Below are positions 45,035 through 50,067 of a stretch of 50,067 bases of DNA, piece after piece (positions within the stretch are counted from its first letter, which is position 1; each line of letters begins with the position of its first letter). Origin of the DNA: Methylobacterium planeticum (GTDB lineage: Bacteria; Pseudomonadota; Alphaproteobacteria; Rhizobiales; Beijerinckiaceae); NCBI RefSeq assembly GCF_008806345.1, contig NZ_VZZJ01000036.1, positions 1 through 50,067 on the forward strand, given 5' to 3'. The position numbers and the translations under genes were made by a program. The notes below the pieces were generated by a model, which was not told the DNA's origin, did no database searches, and was given only the letters and a program-made list of their open reading frames with translations.

Positions 45035-45199
45035 CGGGCCGGCACCCTCCCGGGCCGCCCGATGTTCCGGCGCGCGGCGGGGCGGCGCCCGCGCGGGAGC
45101 GGCACGGGGTCGTGGCGGGCCTTTCCGTTCATGACATGTTCCATTCATTTTCCGGGCGAGGCCGCAGGGGCGGGCGGCCCGCACCGGGTCCGGCCGGGC

Positions 45200-46378
45200 T
45201 CAGGCGTCGCTTAGCGCCTGCATCCGGCGCGAGCAGGCCGCGTAGGCCGCGAGGTGGCGTTCGGCGCAGGCGCGCCAGCCGTGGCCGGCGGCGAGGCGCG
45301 GGCCGGCGCCCGAGAGGTAGGCGTGCAGCGTCGGGTCGAGCGCGGCGCGCAGGGCGCCGAGAATTGCGCCGGCATTCTCGGGATCGACGAAGAGCGCATC
45401 GTCCGGCGTCAGGTACTCGGTGAAGGGCGGCTGCCCGGCCACGATGGCCGGCGTGCCGCAGGCCATGGCCTCGAGCACGCAGAGGCCGAACCCCTCCCGG
45501 AGCGAGGGGAACACCAGGGCCCGGGCGAGCCGGTAGAAGCCCGGCATCGCGGCCTGGGGCACCGGCCCGGTCTGGACCACGGCCCGGCCGATCCCGACCT
45601 CGAGGCCCGCCCGGTCGAGGGCGGCGCGGCAGCGGGCCTGGTAGGCCGCGTGGTCGAGGAGCGAGGCACCCCCGACGACGACGAGCTGCGCCGCCGGCTC
45701 CTCGGCCCGCAGGGCCGCGAAGGCCTCGATGATGCGCAGGGAATTCTTGCGCTCCTCGAATCCCCCGACGCTGAGGAAGACCGGCCCGGCGCCGAGCCCC
45801 CACCGCGCCCGCAAGTCCGCGTCCTCCGCGGCCGGCTCCGGCCCGTAGAGATCGAGATCGACGCCGTTGCCCACGATTTCGGCGGCGCGGCCGTAATCGC
45901 GCACGAGGCACTCCGCCCAGAGCCGGCTGACGCCGAGCAGGCGGTTCGCGTCGAAGATGGCCCTGTCCTGCCAATGGGCGAGCTGCGGGTCCGCGAAGCT
46001 GTCGATGTGGTGGACCGTGCGGACGAAGCCGTGGATCAGGCGGCGGCGGGCCAGCGTCGCCAGGGCGTTGCCGGTGATGCCGCAATGGGCGTGGAAAACG
46101 TCGAAGTCGCAGGCCGCGGGCGTCGCGAAGTGGCGCAGGTAATCCTCGATGCGGCTGCGCACGAGGTCGGTGGTCGGGCCGCCGACGGGCTTGGACGCCA
46201 CCGAGACGACCGGGCAGCGCGCCGGGCGGAAGAAGCCCCGGCCGGTGGGATCGGGGGCGTGCACCACCGCCTCGTGGCCGAGGTCGCACAGGGCCTCCGC
46301 GAGGGCGAGGGCATGGACCACGCCCCCGCGCGGATTGGTGGAATGTGTCAGGATCGCAATGCGTTGGCGCGCGCCCAT
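45200..46378 (-). CDS. Glycosyltransferase, MSMEG_0565-like (GT4 fold)
   Basis: 392 residues. RIAILTHSTNPRGGVVHALALAEAL and the AHCGITGNALATLA segment strongly resemble the MSMEG_0565 glycosyltransferase family, which usually sits in a cluster with a nitrilase and MSMEG_0567-0572-type proteins. The C-terminal half is GT4-like: GGFEERKNSLRIIEAF, FPSLREGFGLCVLEAMACGTPAIV (the E..G..LEAMA donor-binding motif). None of the usual partner genes is in the window, so the sugar and acceptor are unknown. Start ATG 46378. Confidence 0.85.
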   Translation of the reverse strand: MGARQRIAILTHSTNPRGGVVHALALAEALCDLGHEAVVHAPDPTGRGFFRPARCPVVSVASKPVGGPTTDLVRSRIEDYLRHFATPAACDFDVFHAHCGITGNALATLARRRLIHGFVRTVHHIDSFADPQLAHWQDRAIFDANRLLGVSRLWAECLVRDYGRAAEIVGNGVDLDLYGPEPAAEDADLRARWGLGAGPVFLSVGGFEERKNSLRIIEAFAALRAEEPAAQLVVVGGASLLDHAAYQARCRAALDRAGLEVGIGRAVVQTGPVPQAAMPGFYRLARALVFPSLREGFGLCVLEAMACGTPAIVAGQPPFTEYLTPDDALFVDPENAGAILGALRAALDPTLHAYLSGAGPRLAAGHGWRACAERHLAAYAACSRRMQALSDA

Positions 46379-46655
46379 GGGCCTCGGCTCCTGCGGCGCC
46401 CGCGGCGGGCGGCTCGTCGCGACGGCAGCTCGCATCGATCGTGCCGCGGGGCGACGAGCCCCGGCCGGGCCCCGAGTTCTTCGCCGACAGGTTGCGTTCA
46501 GCCGGTACTTGCACGGAACGCGGGCGCGCGCCGCCGCGCCCCGCCGGATTCCGTGCGCGGCGCGGCCAAGCATGGCAGAATGCCCCGGCACGGTGGCACC
46601 AGCGCGGGCTGTACGCGTTGGGCCGGATCCTGTGCTGGCAGACGGACGAGACCGC

Positions 46656-48212
46656 ATGAGCGCCCCGCGCGAGATCGAGATGAAGCTGGAATGCGACGGG
46701 CCGGACCTTTCCGCCCTGGCCGCGCATCCGCTCCTGCAGGGCGAGGGGGATTCGCCCGAGCTGACCGCCTCCACCTATTACGACACCGCCGGCGGGGACC
46801 TGCGCCGGGCCGGCCTGACGCTGCGCGTCCGCCAGCGGGGCGAGCATCGCATCCAGACCGTCAAGGCGGCCGCGTCCGGTGCCGGGCTGTTCGACCGGTC
46901 CGAGTGGGAATGCGCCCTCGCGGGGGACGAGCCCGATCCCGGCGCCCTCGCGGACGCCCCCGTGGCGGGCCTCCTCAAGGGCCTGAAATCCCCCGGCCTC
47001 GTGCCGCAATTCACCACCGTGGTGACGCGCACGGAGCGGTCCCTGCGCTACGGCACGGCGCGGATCACCGCGACCCTCGACGAGGGCCGCGTCGAGACGC
47101 CCGCGGGCGACGTGCCCCTGTGCGAGCTGGAGCTGGAGCTGGCGGAGGGCGCGCCCGCCGACCTCTTCGCCCTGGCCCAGGCCCTGGCCGAGACCGTGCC
47201 CCTGCGCCTCGGTGCCCTCGCCAAGAGCGAGCGGGGCTTCGCCCTGATCGACGGGACCCTGCGCCGTCCGAGCAAGTCCGGCTCCGTGGCGCTGCCGGAG
47301 GGGGCCTCCACCGCCGAGAGCTTCCGCCGCATCGCCCATGCCTGCCTGCGGCACCTGCGCCTCAACGAGGCGGTGTTCCTGGCCGACCGCGACCCCGAGG
47401 CGCTGCACCAGATCCGGGTCGCCCTGCGCCGCCTGCGCTCGGCTTTCAGCCTGTTCAAGCCGATCCTCGCCCCGGATCCGCGGGCCCTCAGCCTCAGCGA
47501 CGAGATCAAGCGCGTCACCGAGCCCTTCGGGCGGGCCCGCAACCTCGACGTCTTCCTCGAGACGACGCTGCCCGCCGAGATCGCGCGGCGCCCCGACGAG
47601 CCGGGCCTGCACGACCTGCGCGCGCGCCTCGAGGCGGAGCGCGACAAGGCGCACGACGCCGTGCTGGCGACCCTGGCTTCCCCGGCCTGGCGCGGCCTCA
47701 TCCTCGATCTCGTCACCTGGATCGAGACGGGCCCCTGGCTCGGGGCGGACGGGCATCCTGAGCGCGATGCCCCCGCGCGCGCCTACGCGGCGGACGTGCT
47801 GGAGCGCTTCCGGCGCCGCATCCGGAAGCGCGGCCGGCACCTGCGCAAGCTCGACCCCGAGGCGCGCCACCGGGTCCGGATCGCGGCCAAGAAGCTGCGA
47901 TACGGCGCGGATTTCTTCGCCACGCTGTTCCCGGAGAAGAAGGCGCGCAAGCGCCACAAGGCCTTCGCGGGCGCGCTCTCGGACCTGCAGGACCACCTCG
48001 GCGCCCTGAACGACCTCGCCACCGCCCACGCGGTGATGGCGAGCCTTGCCGACCCGGAGGCCGGCCCCGTGCACGGGGTGCCGGCGACGGGGCCAGCCCT
48101 GTTCGCGGCCGGCCTCACCGCCGCCGACGGCGAGGCCCACGCCGACACGCTCCTCGAAGCCGCCGAGGAGGCGCACGAGGAGTTGATCGACGTGAAGCCG
48201 TTCTGGCGCTGA
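46656..48212 (+). CDS. CYTH and CHAD domain protein
   Basis: 518 residues. The CYTH (triphosphate tunnel) domain begins EIEMKLE (the ExExK motif) and includes YYDTAGGDLRRAGLTLRVR; the CHAD domain (about 215-515) has conserved His/Arg stretches such as HQIRVALRRLRSAFSLFK and HRVRIAAKKLRYGADFF. CYTH enzymes split tripolyphosphate and CHAD binds polyphosphate, so the protein is likely linked to polyphosphate granules. The gene diverges from the glycosyltransferase. Confidence 0.93.
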   Translation: MSAPREIEMKLECDGPDLSALAAHPLLQGEGDSPELTASTYYDTAGGDLRRAGLTLRVRQRGEHRIQTVKAAASGAGLFDRSEWECALAGDEPDPGALADAPVAGLLKGLKSPGLVPQFTTVVTRTERSLRYGTARITATLDEGRVETPAGDVPLCELELELAEGAPADLFALAQALAETVPLRLGALAKSERGFALIDGTLRRPSKSGSVALPEGASTAESFRRIAHACLRHLRLNEAVFLADRDPEALHQIRVALRRLRSAFSLFKPILAPDPRALSLSDEIKRVTEPFGRARNLDVFLETTLPAEIARRPDEPGLHDLRARLEAERDKAHDAVLATLASPAWRGLILDLVTWIETGPWLGADGHPERDAPARAYAADVLERFRRRIRKRGRHLRKLDPEARHRVRIAAKKLRYGADFFATLFPEKKARKRHKAFAGALSDLQDHLGALNDLATAHAVMASLADPEAGPVHGVPATGPALFAAGLTAADGEAHADTLLEAAEEAHEELIDVKPFWR

Positions 48213-48228
48213 GGGGGGCGGGGCGCCC

Positions 48229-49116
48229 TCAGCCCTCGGGCCGGCGCAGGGCGTAGAGGGTGATCGCGGCGGCGTTCGAGACGTTGAGGCTGCGGATCTC
48301 CCCCGTGAGCGCGATCCGAGCGAGCACGTCGCAGCACTCGCGGGTGCGCTGGCGCAGGCCCTTGCCCTCGGCCCCGAGCACGACCACGACGGGGCGCCGC
48401 GCACCGACCGTGTCGAGGGCAGCCTCGGCCTCGGAATCGAGCCCGATCCGGGTGAAGCCGCGTGCGCCGAGCTCGATCAGGGCCTCGGCGAGGTTGCGCA
48501 CCACGATCAGCGGCACGTGCTCGAGACCGCCCGAGGCCGACTTCGCCAGGACGCCGGTGGCGTTGGGCGAGTGCCGCGCCGTGGTGACGATGCCGGCGAC
48601 CCCGAAGGCGGCGGCCGTGCGCACGATCGCCCCGACATTGTGCGGATCGGTGATCTGGTCGAGGGCGAGGAGCAGCGCGTCATCCGGCAGGTCGTCGAGG
48701 CCGGGGGCCGGGAGGGGGTCGGCCTCCAGATAGAGGCCCTGGTGCACCGCGTCCGGCCCAAGGAGCGCGTTGATGGCGCTCGGGCGCACGAGCTCCGCAT
48801 CGATGCGCAGCGCGCCAAGCTCCTCGGTGAGGCGCGCGAGCGCGTTCTCGGTGGCGAGGAGCCGGTGCAGGTGACGCTCGGTGTTGGCGAGCGCCTGCGC
48901 GACCGGATGCCAGCCGTAGAGCACCACCGGGTCGTCCGGTCCGCCCCGTGGGCCGGTCGGCGGCCCGCCGCGCCGCTGCGGCGGGCGCGGGGTGCCCCTC
49001 GGCTTCCGGAAGCCCCCCGGGCGTTCCCTCGATTCGAAGTTGGATCCGGGGCCGGCTCCCTGGCCAGATCCCGGACCGGCTCCTGGGCCGCCTGGGCCGT
49101 CGCGTCGGGTCGTCAT
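48229..49116 (-). CDS. rlmB: 23S rRNA (guanosine 2'-O)-methyltransferase RlmB-like (TrmH/SPOUT)
   Basis: 295 residues. A disordered Gly/Pro/Arg-rich start (about 60 residues) precedes the substrate-binding domain (YGWHPVAQALANTERHLHRL) and the SPOUT domain with DQITDPHNVGAIVRTAAAFG, LGAEGKGLR and IRSLNVSNAAAITLY (knot motifs). It methylates a 2'-hydroxyl in ribosomal RNA, in E. coli G2251. Start ATG 49116 avoids a longer frame without support. Confidence 0.92.
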   Translation of the reverse strand: MTTRRDGPGGPGAGPGSGQGAGPGSNFESRERPGGFRKPRGTPRPPQRRGGPPTGPRGGPDDPVVLYGWHPVAQALANTERHLHRLLATENALARLTEELGALRIDAELVRPSAINALLGPDAVHQGLYLEADPLPAPGLDDLPDDALLLALDQITDPHNVGAIVRTAAAFGVAGIVTTARHSPNATGVLAKSASGGLEHVPLIVVRNLAEALIELGARGFTRIGLDSEAEAALDTVGARRPVVVVLGAEGKGLRQRTRECCDVLARIALTGEIRSLNVSNAAAITLYALRRPEG

Positions 49117-49266
49117 GCTGCACAGGCCCCCTGGCGCGCACGGCCCGGTGCCGTCCGCCTCGAAGTGGAAGCCTGCGACAAACCGGCCCCGGCCCCGCAC
49201 GTCAAGTCGCACGTCCCCCGTTGCCCTCCCCGGTCAAGCCGATTATAGAACGCCTCGCTCCAGCAC

Positions 49267-49342
49267 GCGCCCTTCGTCTAGCGGTCTAGGACGTCGCCCT
49301 TTCACGGCGAAAACACGGGTTCGATTCCCGTAGGGCGCGCCA
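49267..49342 (+). tRNA. trnE: tRNA-Glu (anticodon TTC)
   Basis: 76 bases including encoded CCA. The acceptor arms GCGCCCT / AGGGCGC pair fully; the anticodon arm CGCCC-TTTCA-CGGCG carries TTC; the T loop region GGGTTCGATTCCC is standard. The discriminator base is G, as is usual for tRNA-Glu. Confidence 0.97.
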
Positions 49343-49687
49343 GCAAAATCAAACACTTAGCTGCTTTGCGGCGGGTTCGGCGGCGGTCTCGTCCCAAATT
49401 CTGTCTGATATGCGGATGTCGACCTTCAAGCCGGCGCGTCGGCGGGTTCGGCCAATGGGTTCGGATGTCGCGAATTCGGCCTGAGCCGGGTTTGGGAAGC
49501 TCCAATCGTTCGCAGCAGCCCTTCAGGGGCGATGAAAGCTCGGCTCGGTGTCGAAAAGAAATCTGATTTTGGTGGACAAGCTGCTGGAGTGGCATCGAAG
49601 AAGCGAAGGCGATGAGCCTGCGGTACGGTAGTGACGCGATCATTCCCTTCGGCAATCCCGTCTCGCCAGAAACTCTAACGGACTCTT
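49343..49687. other. Lower-GC region after the tRNA
   Basis: Composition changes right after the tRNA: G+C is clearly below that of the preceding genes. No convincing gene; the minus-strand frame at 49302-49655 ends in RPTGIEPVFSP, a well-known false translation of tRNA DNA. It may be the left end of an integrated element, but the second attachment site is not in the window. Confidence 0.5.
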
Positions 49688-50002
49688 ATGCGCAGCGAGG
49701 CGGCAGAACTCACCTATCTGAGGGCAGCCGCAGAAGTGCTTCGACAAGCTGGCAGGCCGCTATCTGCCCCGGAGATCGTTGACAGAGCGCTCGCCGATGG
49801 ATTGCTGCCGAATGCGACCACGGCAAAGACGCCGCAGAAATCGATGCAAGCACGGCTCAGCATGCACATTCTGAGGAAGGGGAGCCAATCCACCTTCGTG
49901 CGTACCTCGGCCGGACGCTTTCAACTTCGTGCCTCACTGAAGGCAGTCGACGAACGACCTATTGAGTCCTTTGACCGCAACATGCATCGCGAGCGGGCGT
50001 GA
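49688..50002 (+). CDS. HARE-HTH (HB1/ASXL) domain protein
   Basis: 104 residues, most of it a HARE-type winged helix: LRAAAEVLRQAGRPLSAPEI, VDRALADGLL, TAKTPQKSMQARLSMHIL, and STFVRTSAGRFQLR. Bacterial HARE-HTH domains are often linked to restriction or other DNA-modification genes; partners would lie beyond the window. Codon use is less GC-biased than upstream genes, suggesting transfer. Confidence 0.8.
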   Translation: MRSEAAELTYLRAAAEVLRQAGRPLSAPEIVDRALADGLLPNATTAKTPQKSMQARLSMHILRKGSQSTFVRTSAGRFQLRASLKAVDERPIESFDRNMHRERA

Positions 50003-50023
50003 CCCTGACCCAGCAAACTGGTC

Positions 50024-50043
50024 CGCGCTAAGCGCGAGTTTTT
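50024..50043 (+). terminator. Weak terminator-like hairpin
   Basis: Short stem CGCG..CGCG with loop CTAAG, followed by AG and five T, 21 bases after the HARE-HTH stop. Confidence 0.4.
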
Positions 50044-50067
50044 CGGGCATCCTGAACCCTGAAGGAG

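Noticed and set aside
45129..48404. 1091-residue minus-strand open frame
   Set aside because: It crosses the glycosyltransferase in a different frame and lies antisense to the CYTH-CHAD gene; composition is that of a GC-driven shadow.
49302..49655. Minus-strand frame ending LARPTGIEPVFSP
   Set aside because: The ending is the antisense translation of the tRNA-Glu gene, a frequent false annotation.

Overview
The window is high-GC alphaproteobacterial DNA, and the gene set points to Methylobacterium or a close relative: a MucR-type regulator, two short DUF6894-type proteins, a fused urease gamma/beta subunit, many sensory PAS/GGDEF/EAL/MCP proteins, and intergenic palindromes of a CCTCTCCCG..CGGGAGAGG type. 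Genus is inferred from gene content only.

Bases 1-6432 are the 3' end of a giant repetitive surface protein made of bacterial Ig-like domains, a Gly-rich linker, a cadherin/VCBS-like domain and six C-terminal NPDV..HY..G..EGR repeats. From 6.5 to 12.8 kb come small housekeeping and signalling genes: 3-methyladenine glycosylase, two DUF6894-type or unknown small proteins, a DUF442-type phosphatase, a MucR regulator without the usual zinc cysteines, a holin-X-like membrane protein, and a matrixin-like metalloprotease with DUF5648-type repeats. From 12.9 to 22 kb there is a soluble BdlA-like chemotaxis protein, divergent from a cytochrome P450 closely followed by a membrane PAS-GGDEF-EAL protein. 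Then follow a striking fusion of a symporter-like membrane domain with an enediyne-type hotdog thioesterase, and a Tat-exported fumarylacetoacetase-fold protein.

From 22.4 to 43.5 kb most genes serve nitrogen acquisition. Ornithine aminotransferase (rocD) is divergent from the C4-dicarboxylate carrier dctA. Adenine deaminase faces a complete urease locus on the minus strand (arginase, ureD, ureAB, ureC, ureE, ureF, ureG). A PuuE-type allantoinase leads into the five-gene urea ABC transporter urtABCDE. Arginase releases urea and ornithine, urease turns urea into ammonia, RocD consumes ornithine, and PuuE and adenine deaminase feed purine nitrogen in. Sigma-54-type -24/-12 promoters are readable before urtA and dctA, with weaker ones before rocD, adenine deaminase and possibly arginase, so the block looks NtrC/RpoN-controlled.

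The last part holds an SGNH hydrolase, a small unknown protein, an MSMEG_0565-type glycosyltransferase, a CYTH-CHAD protein, an RlmB-type rRNA methyltransferase and tRNA-Glu(TTC). Immediately after the tRNA the composition drops in GC and a HARE-HTH protein appears, which looks like the edge of an integrated island. No CRISPR array, rRNA or insertion sequence was seen.
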